The notes beneath the pieces are model-generated. The model had not been told where the DNA came from. It worked only from the letters and a program-made list of their open reading frames with translations, and ran no database searches. Below, piece by piece: positions 29,266 to 39,258 of a stretch of 64,000 nt of DNA. The DNA is from Planctomycetota bacterium (lineage in GTDB: Bacteria > Planctomycetota > Planctomycetia > Planctomycetales > Planctomycetaceae): positions 1 through 64,000 of the forward strand of contig JAQBVJ010000024.1 of the NCBI GenBank assembly GCA_027623235.1, in the 5' to 3' direction. Made by a program: the position numbers and the translations under genes. The stretch's first letter is position 1; every line of letters begins with the position of its first letter.

Positions 29266-31326
29266 TCACAGCCCACGGAGCGTTCTTGAGATGTCGTCCG
29301 CTCCCGTGATCGGGGCCTGACAGGTTCCCTGTGAGCACACATAGAGCGTCAGTTCGCCCGTCGTCGACCGGCCTTCGAACAACGCGCTGAGCGGCGATGT
29401 GGACGCGTCTTCGCTTCGGGCCGCCATGACCTTGTTCGGTGAGAACGTCTCGTTGAGCTCACGCAGGGCCGCCGCGCGGTCGGCGTCGGTACCTCCCGCG
29501 AGAACGATCTCGCTGGCCGGGCCGAACCAGAAATCGAGGGCCAGCAGCGCCTGCCCGCTCGCCATCGGCATTTTTTTCATCTGCCCCGAGACCGCATCGA
29601 GCGTTCTTGCGGCCTGCTTTTCGATGCGGCTGTCGGAGGTGAGTCGTGCGAGACGAAGCAGCGTGTAAGCGGCCATGCCGTTGCCCGAAGGGACGGCGTT
29701 GTCCTGACCGTCTTTCGATCGTGTGATGAGTTCTTCGTGATCCGACGAAGTGTAAAAGAAGCCTCCTCCTTCATCGCCGAATTGATCGAACACCCGCTCG
29801 GCGAGCTCGACGGCGCCCGTGATCAGCGACTCATCAAACGTCGCCTGGTAAAGATCAACCAGACCGTCGATCAGGCAGACGTAGTCGTCCAGGTAGCCGT
29901 TAAATCTTGCCCGGCCATCTTTGAAGGCGTGCAGGAGTCGCCCGTCTTCGTTGCGCATTTTCGCAAGGATAAAGTCGACGGCGGCTCGCGCGGCGGTTGC
30001 GTACTTCTTTTCGCCGAGCACGGGCGCCGCCTGAGCCATCGCGGAAATCATTAACCCGTTCCACGAGACGAGCACCTTGTCATCGCGCCCCGGCGCGATC
30101 CGTTTCGCTCGGGCCTGGAACAGTTTCCTGCGGCAACCGGTGAGGAACTCCTCCAGTTCTTCGGAAGGCTTCTGCTGAATTCCTGCTGCTTCGTCGTGCG
30201 CGTGTGGCCGGTTGAGGATGTTGCTGTTCTCCCAGTTTCCTCGGGCAGAAACGTCGTAGACGTCACCAAAGAGTTTCGCGTCTTCCGCACCGAGCACCTC
30301 TGCGATTTCGAGTTCGCTCCAGACAAAGAACCTGCCTTCCTCGCCTTCGCTGTCGGCGTCCTGAGTCGCGTAGAAACCGCCTTCCGGCTGAGTCATCTCG
30401 GCCAGGGCATAGTCGAGCGTCTCTCGCACGACTCGCGCGTAATCCGGGTTGCCTGTTGCCTGGTAGCCCTCCAGATACGCGGGCACGAGCAGCGCGTTGT
30501 CGTAGAGCATTTTTTCGAAATGCGGGGCGAGCCAACAACCGTCGGTGGAGTAGCGGTGAAAGCCGCCGCCCAAGTGATCGTAGATTCCGCCACGCGACAT
30601 TTTGTCGAGCGTCAGTGTGACGACATCGAGGGCGTCCTGATTGTTAAACCGCTTCCAGGCTCGCAGGAGAACTCGAATATCCATCGGGTGAGGAAACTTC
30701 GGAGCCTCACCGAAGCCCCCGTTCTTCCGATCCGCCGCCTGAAGCAGAATTGTCATTGCTCCTTCGAGGATGCTCTCATCAAGTGTCGTTGGCTCGCCGC
30801 GAATTCCGGCGTGCTGAGCGATCGCCTCGGTCAGGTGATCAGACTGAGCGTAGATGTCGTCCCGCTTGTCGACCCACGCCCGCTGCACGCTGGTGAGGAT
30901 GTCGAAGAAACCAGGCATCTGCATACGGGCTCGTGGCGGCCAGTAAGTGCCGCCGTAAAACGGTTTGAGGGTTGGCGTCAGAAAGACAGACATCGGCCAT
31001 CCGCCGCGACCGGTCATGAGCTGCACCGAGGTCATGTAAATCTGGTCGAGGTCCGGCCGCTCTTCACGGTCGACTTTGACGCAGACATAATGCGCGTTCA
31101 TGTAAGCCGCAATGCCGGCGTCCTCAAAGCTTTCATGCTCCATGACGTGGCACCAGTGGCACGCCGAGTACCCGATCGAAAGAAAGATCGGCCGGTCGAG
31201 CTCGCGCGCTTTCTCGATCGCTTCCTCGCCCCACGGAAACCAGTCAACCGGATTACGTGCGTGCTGAAGCAGGTACGGACTGGTTTCATTGATCAGACGG
31301 TTGGGCTCTGCTTTGGGAGAATTCAT
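29266..31326 (-). CDS. Thioredoxin-domain protein of the YyaL/DUF255 (spermatogenesis-associated 20) family
   Basis: 686 residues. The N-terminal thioredoxin-like domain ([23 protein letters not shown] with Cys56 and Cys59) is followed by an alpha/alpha-barrel region resembling N-acyl-glucosamine epimerases/mannose isomerases ([42 protein letters not shown]). The family is widespread and its biochemical role is unsettled. I use the ATG at 31326; one at 31341 adds five residues. It converges with the preceding carboxypeptidase fusion, with two bases between the stops. Confidence 0.92.
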   Translation of the reverse strand: MNSPKAEPNRLINETSPYLLQHARNPVDWFPWGEEAIEKARELDRPIFLSIGYSACHWCHVMEHESFEDAGIAAYMNAHYVCVKVDREERPDLDQIYMTSVQLMTGRGGWPMSVFLTPTLKPFYGGTYWPPRARMQMPGFFDILTSVQRAWVDKRDDIYAQSDHLTEAIAQHAGIRGEPTTLDESILEGAMTILLQAADRKNGGFGEAPKFPHPMDIRVLLRAWKRFNNQDALDVVTLTLDKMSRGGIYDHLGGGFHRYSTDGCWLAPHFEKMLYDNALLVPAYLEGYQATGNPDYARVVRETLDYALAEMTQPEGGFYATQDADSEGEEGRFFVWSELEIAEVLGAEDAKLFGDVYDVSARGNWENSNILNRPHAHDEAAGIQQKPSEELEEFLTGCRRKLFQARAKRIAPGRDDKVLVSWNGLMISAMAQAAPVLGEKKYATAARAAVDFILAKMRNEDGRLLHAFKDGRARFNGYLDDYVCLIDGLVDLYQATFDESLITGAVELAERVFDQFGDEGGGFFYTSSDHEELITRSKDGQDNAVPSGNGMAAYTLLRLARLTSDSRIEKQAARTLDAVSGQMKKMPMASGQALLALDFWFGPASEIVLAGGTDADRAAALRELNETFSPNKVMAARSEDASTSPLSALFEGRSTTGELTLYVCSQGTCQAPITGADDISRTLRGL

Positions 31327-31522
31327 TGCTCGGGTTTTCATTCATTCCAGGAAGTCGAGAGGTTGAGTTTGTAGTCGTCCCCTTCGGCGATGTCTGCGCA
31401 CCTGAAGCGAGTGCAGGAACGTTCTTCGTAATCTGTCGCGGATGGCTGACGTGTCATGGACAAAGTAGGATGAGATTCCGTTTTCGTTCCCTTCATTGTT
31501 TCCTCAGAGAAATAGCACGCTC

Positions 31523-33052
31523 ATGACATTTCCGAAAACTGCTCTCGTTTCCGCGATCCTCAGCTGTCTGGCTTTGACCGCGGCGGCGGCCGACCGACCG
31601 AACATTGTCGTCCTCCTGGTTGACGACATGGGCGTGATGGATACGTCGGTCCCGTTTCTCACTGACGCGGATGGGAAACCCAGGCGTTACCCGCTGAACG
31701 ATTATTACCGGACGCCGAACATGCAGCGGCTGGCCGAACGCGGGGTTCGGTTCAACAACTTTTACGCGATGAGTGTCTGCTCGCCGACTCGCATTTCAAT
31801 CATGACCGGCCAGAACGCTGCGCGGCATCACGCGACGAACTGGATCAACCCCGACGCGAATAACCGAGGCCCGTTTGGCCCTCCCGATTGGAACTGGGAG
31901 GGGCTGAAGAAAAACGACGTGACCCTGGCTCGCGTGCTGGGCGAGGCCGGTTATCAAACGATCCACGTGGGAAAGGGCCATTTTGGCGCTCGCGCGTTCG
32001 AGGGCGCAGAGCCGAAAAACCTCGGCTTCAAAGTCAACGTCGGTGGATCGACTTTCGGTGCGCCGGGCAGCTACTACGGCGAGCAGAATTACGGGCTCGG
32101 AACAAAGCGAGCGAAGAGTGCCGTTCCACATTTGAAAAAGTATCACGGCACCGAGACGTTCCTGACGGAGGCTCTCACGATCGAAGCGAAGACTCACGTC
32201 GCAGCCGCCGTCAAATCCGACACGCCGTTTTACCTCTACATGTCTCATTACGCCGTCCATGCTCCGTTCAATTCCGATCCTCGATTTGCTGCCAACTACA
32301 AGGATTCCGGGAAATCCGCGAACGCTCAGGCCTTTGCCACTCTGATCGAGGGAATGGACAAGTCGCTGGGAGACATCCTCGACCAGCTGGATGAGCTCGG
32401 CGTTGCCGACAACACGCTCGTCATGTTTCTGGGCGACAACGGTTCGGACGCTCCGCTTGGGCATGAGCATGAAGTCGCGTGTGCGGCTCCGCTGCGAGGC
32501 AAAAAGGGAGCTCACTACGAAGGCGGCATGCGGGTTCCGTTCATTGCCGCCTGGGCGAAGAGTGACAACGCGAATCCGCATCAGCAGCGACTGCCGGTTG
32601 CCGCAGGGACGATTCAAAGTCAGCTCGGAGCCGTACCCGACATCGCACCGACCCTCCTGGAGCTGCTGAGTCTGAACTTTCCTGACGACCACAAAGTTGA
32701 CGGCTTAAGCCTCGCCAGCCTGTTCACCGGCAAACCGGATACGTCACGCGGCGAGAAGTTTCTGATGCACTACCCGCACTCTCCGCACCGCAGCGACTAT
32801 TTCACAACGTACCGCGATGGCGACTGGAAAGTTATTTATCACTACTTCCCGTCGAAGGCATCCGAGGGATCGCACTACCAGCTCTACAACCTGAAAGACG
32901 ACCCGTTCGAGCAGAACAATCTGGCCACTAAAGATATCGGCCAGCTGCAGCGGATGACGTTCGGGCTTGTCACGAGCCTCCGGGAGCACAACGCACTTTA
33001 TCCGGTCGACAAGACGGACGGCAAATCGCCTTTGAAGCCGAAGTTGCCGTAA
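31523..33052 (+). CDS. Secreted sulfatase (arylsulfatase A family)
   Basis: 509 residues with a signal peptide (ALVSAILSCLALTAAAA). The N-terminal metal site is IVVLLVDDMG, and the C-x-P-x-R site that is converted to formylglycine is Cys86 in VCSPTRISIMTGQ. Further family blocks are YLYMSHYAVHAPF, LVMFLGDNGSD, EGGMRVPFIAAW and LYNLKDDPFEQNNLA. Planctomycetes encode many of these to desulfate algal polysaccharides. No formylglycine-generating enzyme is in the window. The start at 31523 gives a normal signal peptide; an upstream ATG at 31496 adds nine residues. Confidence 0.94.
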   Translation: MTFPKTALVSAILSCLALTAAAADRPNIVVLLVDDMGVMDTSVPFLTDADGKPRRYPLNDYYRTPNMQRLAERGVRFNNFYAMSVCSPTRISIMTGQNAARHHATNWINPDANNRGPFGPPDWNWEGLKKNDVTLARVLGEAGYQTIHVGKGHFGARAFEGAEPKNLGFKVNVGGSTFGAPGSYYGEQNYGLGTKRAKSAVPHLKKYHGTETFLTEALTIEAKTHVAAAVKSDTPFYLYMSHYAVHAPFNSDPRFAANYKDSGKSANAQAFATLIEGMDKSLGDILDQLDELGVADNTLVMFLGDNGSDAPLGHEHEVACAAPLRGKKGAHYEGGMRVPFIAAWAKSDNANPHQQRLPVAAGTIQSQLGAVPDIAPTLLELLSLNFPDDHKVDGLSLASLFTGKPDTSRGEKFLMHYPHSPHRSDYFTTYRDGDWKVIYHYFPSKASEGSHYQLYNLKDDPFEQNNLATKDIGQLQRMTFGLVTSLREHNALYPVDKTDGKSPLKPKLP

Positions 33053-33102
33053 ACGCGACACGGCAGCGTTAATCTCTCGGGGGCCTCCCTGCCGGTGCAT
33101 CG

Positions 33103-36100
33103 TCAATACAGATAGATGAACGGCTTTGTATTCATCAGCACGTGAGCCAGGTCCGCCCAGAGCCGCTCGTCCTTCAGCATCGATTCTTTCGAGATGCCGT
33201 ACTCGCCGGCCTGCTGTTCGAGAAACGACTTCGCAAATTCAATCTGCTGATCGGTCGGCGGCGTCGAGATCGCCGCGTGGTACATCGAGGTGATGCGGTC
33301 TTCGACGGAAGCGGCCTGGTCATTGATCAGTGACCTTCCCCAGACCTTCGACTGCTCAACGACAAACGGGTCGTTCATCAGGATCAGCGTCTGTGACGGC
33401 ACGTTCGAGACGTTCCGATCCCCGACCGGGTTGAACGGAATCGGCATGTCAAAAGCGAGCATCATCGGCGAGAGGAAATTCCGCCGCACAGAAATATAAA
33501 CACTCCTTCGCCCTGCCCCGTCCAGCGGCCCGCTGCCCGGCCGGCCGCGACCGTTCATGAAACTGGTGAGGAAGACGGGAACGCTCGGCCCGAATTGCGT
33601 TCGGTCGAGCCGTCCGGAAACGGCGAGGATGGAATCACGAATCACCTCACCCTGCAGTCTGCGAATTCGCTGGCGATGCAGAAGAAGATTTTCCGGGTCG
33701 GCGTCGTCGGCTGCCGTGTCCGGCGACGAGTTCATCTGATACGTGCTGCTGAGCAGGACATATTTGAGAAGCTTCTTGATCGACCAGCCTTCCTGCACGA
33801 ACCGCGTTGCAAGATGGTCGAGCAGCTCGGGATGAGTCGGTCGCTGCCCGAGCACTCCAAAATTGTCGGTCGACCCGACGATGCCGCGTCCGAACAGGTG
33901 ATGCCAGACCCGGTTCGTGATGACACGCGTGGTGAGTGGATTCTTCGCCGAAGCAATCCGATCTGCGAGTTCCAGCCGTCCACTTCCGTTTGTGATCGCT
34001 GGCTGAGATTCATCGATTGCCGTCAGCAACTGCCGGGGAGCCATTTCGCCCCGCGTCTTATGGCTGCCTCGAATGAAGACGTGCTCGTTTTCGGGCGTGC
34101 CTTCGGTCAGAGCGAGAACGGGGTCCGGCGCCGGTACGGCCTCTGCCAGTTGTTTGACCAGGTCCCGCAGTGCGAGCAGCTTCGCCTCGTCGGTGGCTGT
34201 CGGCTGAAGGAGGGCGTTTGATGTCAGCCAGCTTGCAAGGGCTGTTCGACCAGTTTCACTTTGCCAGGCCGTTCCGTAGCTCGCTGCGAGTTTCTCGCGC
34301 GAATCCAGCGAATCTGCTTTGAGGAGAGTTGCGGCGAGAGGATGCGCCAGGACAGGCGGCGCTCCGGTGCTCGACAGACGCACTTCGTCAACCTCGGCCC
34401 ATCCATCTCCGTGGTCGATCATTTCGACATAAGCCGTGTGGCCGACGTAGCGACCGACGTCTCCGCCCAGCTGGTACCACTGAAACGTTGAGCCCTCTTT
34501 CACGTCAGCCTGAAAACCGCCGAACAGCAGACCGTTGAATTCATACATGTAATAACCGTCGACGATCAGCCGCACTTTGACGTCCTCGCCGCGCATCCTC
34601 AGAAAGACCGCACGATGATCGAGCGTAAATGTCGGCGACCGAAGCACGCCTTGCAGCTTGCGTGAAGAACCGTTGCTGCGTACCAGGCCCGGCTCGGCCA
34701 GAGCGGCCACGCCTGCCTGCCAGTCCCAGCTGGTGTCCGTCGTCGGAGCCGCATCGAAGGCGTCACCATCGGTGAACCAGCCGGCCATGCCGTCGTCGAA
34801 ATCGCCCAGCACGGGATGAGCCTCGCTGAGCTTCGCGGCACGCTCCTGCTCGCCTTTGACTCGTTCCCGCTGCGCGGCGATGACTTTCTCGTCGACCGCA
34901 CTCGGGGCCAGGTGAGTCCACAGATACATTGGATGAGATGGTTGCTTCGCCGCTTCGCTCGTCAGCGCGGCCACCCAGCGATCCAGTTTCTTCGCGTCGA
35001 GGCCCGTCTCCTTTGCAACGGCTTCAGCGGAGCGTGTGGTCTTTTTCGGGCCGTCCTGAAAGACGAAGTGGTCGACTCCGATGTTGCCCCAGCCACCTTT
35101 CTGCTGATCGACGATCTCTAGTTGAGCGGTCTTGCCGAGAAATTCCTCGACATCGAATTCCGCAGGCCGCATCTGGTTCGAGCTGAATCCCGTCTGAGTC
35201 CGCACGACCTTGCCGTCGACCTTGAGGTTCACACACGTGCGATCCTTGTGAGCTCCGCCGCCGACCAGGAACGTGATGTGCCGGTGACGGATTGGGAACT
35301 CACGACTCGTCATTCGACCGAGGTGATCGTCGCCACCTTTCACGTCGGTGTTTCCGCCGCGGGTGTTGTGCGAATTCACCCATCGATTGCCCGTTGCCTG
35401 GATGTCTCCCTGGTAACCGGGCGTCGTCTCCTTTCGCTGAGGGCTTGTTCCGAAAGCCGTTCCCTCGACAGTCCAACCCTCGTAGGAGTCCTTTTCAAAG
35501 TCCTCAAACAAAATCGCAGCCTGCTCAGCGGTGGCGGCTTCGCCCTTTTTCGGCTGACCGTAGATGACCTCTCGCGCTGCGAGGAGGTACTTCGCGAACT
35601 CGTCAGCACTCAGGTTCTGTTGAATCGACTTCGCGAGGATTGCCTCGGCTTCGGCCCGCAGCTTTGCAATTTCTGCAGTCGATTCAGCAATTTTCCCCTG
35701 GCGATCGAGCAGAGCGATTTCCTTTCGCGAGCTCTGCAGAAAACCGGCCAGCGCGTAATAGTCCTTCGTGGAGATTGCATCGAACTTGTGATCGTGGCAG
35801 CGGGCACACGCGACCGTCAGACCGAGAAACGATTTGGTCATCACGTCGATCTGGTTGTCGATCCGCCCGGCCTCGTCACCGCGAACGTCGACTGGCGCGT
35901 GAGTCGCCTCGCCGAGCCACCAGAAGCCGGTGCCGATCACCGACTCGTTGAAGCCTTCCGACGGATTTCGACGCGGTTTCGAAATCAGGTCACCGGCCAC
36001 CTGTTCCCGGATGAACTGGTCGTAGGGCACGTCGGCATTCAAGGCGCGGATCAGGTAGTCGCGATATTTCCAGGCGTGGTGAATCGGGTAGTCAAATTCG

Positions 36101-36879
36101 TGCCCGTGCGACTCGGCATAGCGGACCAGGTCCATCCAGTGCCGCGCCCAGCGTTCGCCGAAGTGCGGTGAGTCCAGCAGGCCGTCCACGACTTTTTCAA
36201 ACGCGTTTTCGGAGCGGTCATTGACGAACGCCTCCACTTCCTCGGGGCTCGGCGGAAGGCCGATGATGTCAAAGTAAGCTCGCCGAATGAGCGTTCGTCG
36301 GTCTGCCGGCTGGGCAGGTTTGATTCCTGCTTCTTCGAGCTTTGCGAGCACGAACTTGTCCAGCGGCTGAGTTGCCCAGAACGGATTCTTCGGTTCCGGC
36401 AGCTTTGGATTTTGAATCGGCTGCCAGCACCAGTGCTCGGCTTTGCGTTTGGCCAGGTCGAAGTTCTTCGCCTCACCGACCTGAGGAATCGCCTCCTTGG
36501 GCCAGGGAGCCCCGCGTTTCACCCACTCAGTCAGCGTCGCAATCTTCGCGGCAGGCAGTTTCGTTTCGGGTGGCATCTGCAGGTCGACATCGGAATACGA
36601 AATCGCAGTCACCAGACGGCTTTCGGCAGGCTTTCCGGGGACGATCGCCGTTCCCGTGTCACCTCCCTTGAGATGGCCGCCGCGGTAGTCGAGTCGAAGT
36701 CCGCCTTCGAGCTCGTCGCTTTTCGAGCTGTGACACTCGTAACAGTGCTCAACCAGTAGCGGCCGGACCTTCTTCTCGAAGAACTCGAGATCGGCCGCGG
36801 AGAATGGCGTCTCGTCGTCAGCGCCGAAAACAGGAATCGAAACGGCGAGAAGGACTAAGGCGAGGGCAGCACGATGCAT
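33103..36879 (-). CDS. PSCyt1-DUF1549-DUF1553 planctomycete cytochrome-like protein with inserted beta-sandwich
   Basis: 1258 residues, exported (MHRAALALVLLAVSIPVFGA). PSCyt1 carries a heme c site, Cys46-x-x-Cys49-His50 (CYECH). DUF1549/PSCyt2 follows (about 165-370), containing a second CARCHDHKFD motif. Two beta-sandwich inserts follow, the first with a GH32-C-like pattern (YEGWTVEGTAFG, FLVGGGAHKDRTCVNLKVDG, GGWGNIGVDHF) and the second near 720-830. DUF1553/PSD1 closes the protein (RVITNRVWHHLFGRGIV, LLSSTYQMN). These giant proteins are a planctomycete hallmark; a role in oxidising or handling complex polysaccharides is proposed but unproven. Confidence 0.93.
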   Translation of the reverse strand: MHRAALALVLLAVSIPVFGADDETPFSAADLEFFEKKVRPLLVEHCYECHSSKSDELEGGLRLDYRGGHLKGGDTGTAIVPGKPAESRLVTAISYSDVDLQMPPETKLPAAKIATLTEWVKRGAPWPKEAIPQVGEAKNFDLAKRKAEHWCWQPIQNPKLPEPKNPFWATQPLDKFVLAKLEEAGIKPAQPADRRTLIRRAYFDIIGLPPSPEEVEAFVNDRSENAFEKVVDGLLDSPHFGERWARHWMDLVRYAESHGHEFDYPIHHAWKYRDYLIRALNADVPYDQFIREQVAGDLISKPRRNPSEGFNESVIGTGFWWLGEATHAPVDVRGDEAGRIDNQIDVMTKSFLGLTVACARCHDHKFDAISTKDYYALAGFLQSSRKEIALLDRQGKIAESTAEIAKLRAEAEAILAKSIQQNLSADEFAKYLLAAREVIYGQPKKGEAATAEQAAILFEDFEKDSYEGWTVEGTAFGTSPQRKETTPGYQGDIQATGNRWVNSHNTRGGNTDVKGGDDHLGRMTSREFPIRHRHITFLVGGGAHKDRTCVNLKVDGKVVRTQTGFSSNQMRPAEFDVEEFLGKTAQLEIVDQQKGGWGNIGVDHFVFQDGPKKTTRSAEAVAKETGLDAKKLDRWVAALTSEAAKQPSHPMYLWTHLAPSAVDEKVIAAQRERVKGEQERAAKLSEAHPVLGDFDDGMAGWFTDGDAFDAAPTTDTSWDWQAGVAALAEPGLVRSNGSSRKLQGVLRSPTFTLDHRAVFLRMRGEDVKVRLIVDGYYMYEFNGLLFGGFQADVKEGSTFQWYQLGGDVGRYVGHTAYVEMIDHGDGWAEVDEVRLSSTGAPPVLAHPLAATLLKADSLDSREKLAASYGTAWQSETGRTALASWLTSNALLQPTATDEAKLLALRDLVKQLAEAVPAPDPVLALTEGTPENEHVFIRGSHKTRGEMAPRQLLTAIDESQPAITNGSGRLELADRIASAKNPLTTRVITNRVWHHLFGRGIVGSTDNFGVLGQRPTHPELLDHLATRFVQEGWSIKKLLKYVLLSSTYQMNSSPDTAADDADPENLLLHRQRIRRLQGEVIRDSILAVSGRLDRTQFGPSVPVFLTSFMNGRGRPGSGPLDGAGRRSVYISVRRNFLSPMMLAFDMPIPFNPVGDRNVSNVPSQTLILMNDPFVVEQSKVWGRSLINDQAASVEDRITSMYHAAISTPPTDQQIEFAKSFLEQQAGEYGISKESMLKDERLWADLAHVLMNTKPFIYLY

Positions 36880-36991
36880 CGTCAGGCTCCGGACGCAGAA
36901 CAGGCAGGAGCCGGTATCGTCTCAGCCAGAGTCGACAAACTCAATCGGAGCGGACTCGTCGGGCCGTCTCGCTTCTCCATCACACCTCGCG

Positions 36992-37075
36992 CCCAAACTC
37001 CAGTTTGGGACCGCACCGCCGCGTTACGCGCTTGCGGCTCACCGGGAGCTTCACCCTCCCGACAGGGCCGAGTGG
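36992..37075. repeat. REP-like palindromes between DUF1553 gene and lactonase gene
   Basis: A perfect 8-base stem CCCAAACT/AGTTTGGG with a 2-base CC loop lies at 36992-37009. It is followed by a GC-rich stretch, GCGTTACGCGCTTGCGGCTC, and a CGGGAGCTTCACCCTCCCG palindrome near 37048-37070. That last part overlaps the 3' end of the lactonase gene. The composition and hairpin density resemble the elements at 1-60 and 63477-63534. Confidence 0.55.
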
Positions 37076-38070
37076 TTCCCGTCGATTTCCAGTTTGACTC
37101 GGTAAAACCCGCTCCCGGCCGTGATGTAGAGCGTTTTGCTGTCTTTGCCGATTCCAAAACAGCAATTCGTCGGGAGCTTTGGCGTTTCGATGTACGCCTT
37201 CTCTTTGCCTTCCGGCGTGAACACGACGATGCCGAATCGGCTGGCCGAACGCACGGCCGCGTAGATGTGACCTTTGACGTCGATGGTCATCCCGTCGACG
37301 CCGGTCTCTTTGCCGAAATCGTGCAGCACTTTCTTCCTGCCGAGTGACCCGTCTTTTTTGACTGGAAACGCGTTGAGCGTCATTCGGCCGGGCTTTGATG
37401 GTTCCTTGTCGATGTCCGCCGTCGCGGATCCGTTGTCTGTTTCCGCGACGTAAAGCGTCTTTCCGTCGGGCGAGAGATTGACCCCGTTCGGTTTGTCGAT
37501 GTCCGTCGTGGCGACTCGAATTGAGCCATCCGGGTCGAGGCGGTAAACGTCGAACGAGTCCAGTTCCATTTTCTCCGGACCGACGTATTTCGGATCGCTG
37601 AAGTAGATCCGGCCTTTGGCATCGATCACGAGATCGTTGGGCGAGTTGAATCGTTTCCCCTCAAACCTTTCGACGATCGGTTTCACTTTGCCGTCGGGAA
37701 GGATCTCGACGAGAGCCCTCGCCCCGCCGAGCGGCGATGCACAGCACGCAAACAGTCGCCCTTCTGCGTTGAACATGAGACCGTTGCCCATGCGACTGTC
37801 GGGGCAGTGGACCGAGACTTTTCCGCTGGTCGGATCGAACTTCATGATCCGCGCCGGACCGGAATCAAACGGCTGTGCGAAATCCGAGAAGTACATCATC
37901 CCGTCCGGACCGGCGGCCGCGCCTTCGGTGAAGCCGCCCTCTTCCCACAGCGTCTCCAGAACAGCGACGACCGGAACGATGTCCGCCTCGCCTCGCACCT
38001 GAAGGTCGTCCGCCATCGCGAGGTTCCCTGCTGCGAAAAAAATAAGACTGGCCAGAAGTTGCTGCTTCAT
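37051..38070 (-). CDS. Secreted SMP-30/gluconolactonase-like beta-propeller
   Basis: 339 residues with a signal peptide (LLASLIFFAAGNLAMA). Six-bladed propeller repeats of the SMP-30/gluconolaconase/LRE type are visible: FTEGAAAGPDGMMYFSDF, FNSPNDLVIDAKGRIYFSD, KPNGVNLSPDGKTLYVAE, GVDGMTIDVKGHIYAA. The conserved Glu in TEG, Asn in NDLV and Asp in DGMT correspond to metal ligands, so a calcium-dependent lactonase acting on a sugar lactone is likely. The start at 38070 has an AGGAGA ribosome site; a longer frame to 38169 adds 33 residues ahead of the signal peptide. Confidence 0.88.
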   Translation of the reverse strand: MKQQLLASLIFFAAGNLAMADDLQVRGEADIVPVVAVLETLWEEGGFTEGAAAGPDGMMYFSDFAQPFDSGPARIMKFDPTSGKVSVHCPDSRMGNGLMFNAEGRLFACCASPLGGARALVEILPDGKVKPIVERFEGKRFNSPNDLVIDAKGRIYFSDPKYVGPEKMELDSFDVYRLDPDGSIRVATTDIDKPNGVNLSPDGKTLYVAETDNGSATADIDKEPSKPGRMTLNAFPVKKDGSLGRKKVLHDFGKETGVDGMTIDVKGHIYAAVRSASRFGIVVFTPEGKEKAYIETPKLPTNCCFGIGKDSKTLYITAGSGFYRVKLEIDGNHSALSGG

Positions 38071-38416
38071 CAGATTTCTCCTCAAGTTTCCGGGAGCGGC
38101 TTTCGCAGACTGATCTTGCCCGCTGTCGAGACTTGCGGGAACCTGCCGATTCCCGCGGGAAACCGGCAAAAAATCGACTCCGGAGCTTCCATGTTCGGCC
38201 TCGGATTGTCAAACCCCACGACCGCGGCAGCCACCGTGACTCACACGGGTTGCCGCGGCGAGCAATACCGATTGGAGAATCTGCGACGATTTCTTCAGTT
38301 ATGCGGCCTCGAATGACGAAACAGAAAGTGGACGACGCTGTGCCTCGTTCGACCAGATCCCATGCCCATTCGGGCGATTCGACCCGTTTCACGTCCTAAT
38401 AACCGCCCGGTCTGTC
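38071..38416. other. Divergent intergenic region with a compound palindrome
   Basis: This separates the leftward lactonase gene from the rightward FHA gene and must hold both promoters. The clearest structure is TTCCCGCGGGAA at 38150-38161, a perfect 12-base palindrome. It is bracketed by TGCCG (38144-38148) and CGGCA (38164-38168), and a further GCGGGAA lies at 38135-38141. It could be an operator or a hairpin. No -35/-10 pair stands out and no gene is visible. Confidence 0.45.
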
Positions 38417-39184
38417 ATGACGACTCACTCTGACGGCACTCTGTTTTTTCAGATCACCCGCGGCCGGACAAAGCATCCGACCCGTCCGATCATCCGCAAC
38501 CGGTTTCTCATCGGGTCGGGCGAGTGGTGCGACCTGAGACTGGGTGGAGCGATGCCCGTTCTGCACAGCGTCCTGCGAGTTGACGGCACGTCCGTCTGGC
38601 TGGAGGCCGTCGTCGACACGCCGCCGCTCCACGTGAATGGACGGGCGACCGGTTCGTGCGAGCTGAAGGACGGCGACGAAATTTCGATCGGAGCTTTCAG
38701 TCTGAAGCTCTGCGACGCGCGGGACGTCCGGCACGAAACACTCATGAAGCCAATCGATATTGAAGAGCTGCTCGGCCTGGACCGCGACGACGAAGAGGAC
38801 GTCTCGGAACTTTCCGCGGCGGAACTTCTGCAGCGGATCGAGCGTGACGAACAGCTCGTCGAAGAATTTGAGAAACGGCGCGATCTCGGTTCGGCCGCGC
38901 TCCTGGAGCGGCTCGAACAGGAACTCGAATCCGAGTCTGTTCAGGTCGAACCGGAAGCTCAGACGCTGCAGGTTCTGCGCGAACTGCAACTGGCGGTGAG
39001 CGAGCTCAACGAACTCGCCAGTGAGCTCAAGCATCGTTCCAGTGAGATGACGGGCGAGGAATTCTCGCAGGCAACGTCGTCGCTGCTCGACTTCCAGCAG
39101 GGCGTCGTCGGCCGACTCGACAGCGTGCTGACACGAATTGATGGCTTGGACAAGGCCGAAATCGACCAGCGTGACGCTGCCTGA
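38417..39184 (+). CDS. FHA-domain protein with coiled-coil tail
   Basis: 255 residues. Residues 5-105 are an FHA phosphopeptide-binding domain (RPIIRNRFLIGSGEWCDLRL, LHSVLRV, PPLHVNGRATGSCELKDGDEISIGAFSLKL). The rest is acidic and helical (LLGLDRDDEEDVSELSAAE, LLERLEQELESESVQVEPEA), likely a coiled coil ending near 250. There is no transmembrane helix, so it is cytoplasmic. It probably docks onto substrates of the Ser/Thr kinases encoded 2-4 kb downstream; partners are unknown. Confidence 0.85.
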   Translation: MTTHSDGTLFFQITRGRTKHPTRPIIRNRFLIGSGEWCDLRLGGAMPVLHSVLRVDGTSVWLEAVVDTPPLHVNGRATGSCELKDGDEISIGAFSLKLCDARDVRHETLMKPIDIEELLGLDRDDEEDVSELSAAELLQRIERDEQLVEEFEKRRDLGSAALLERLEQELESESVQVEPEAQTLQVLRELQLAVSELNELASELKHRSSEMTGEEFSQATSSLLDFQQGVVGRLDSVLTRIDGLDKAEIDQRDAA

Positions 39185-39258
39185 CATTGGGGATAGAATT
39201 CGCGTCGGAGAGCCGAAACAGGGCTCTTTCTGCACGAGTCCTCATCGCTGGCCCCGCA

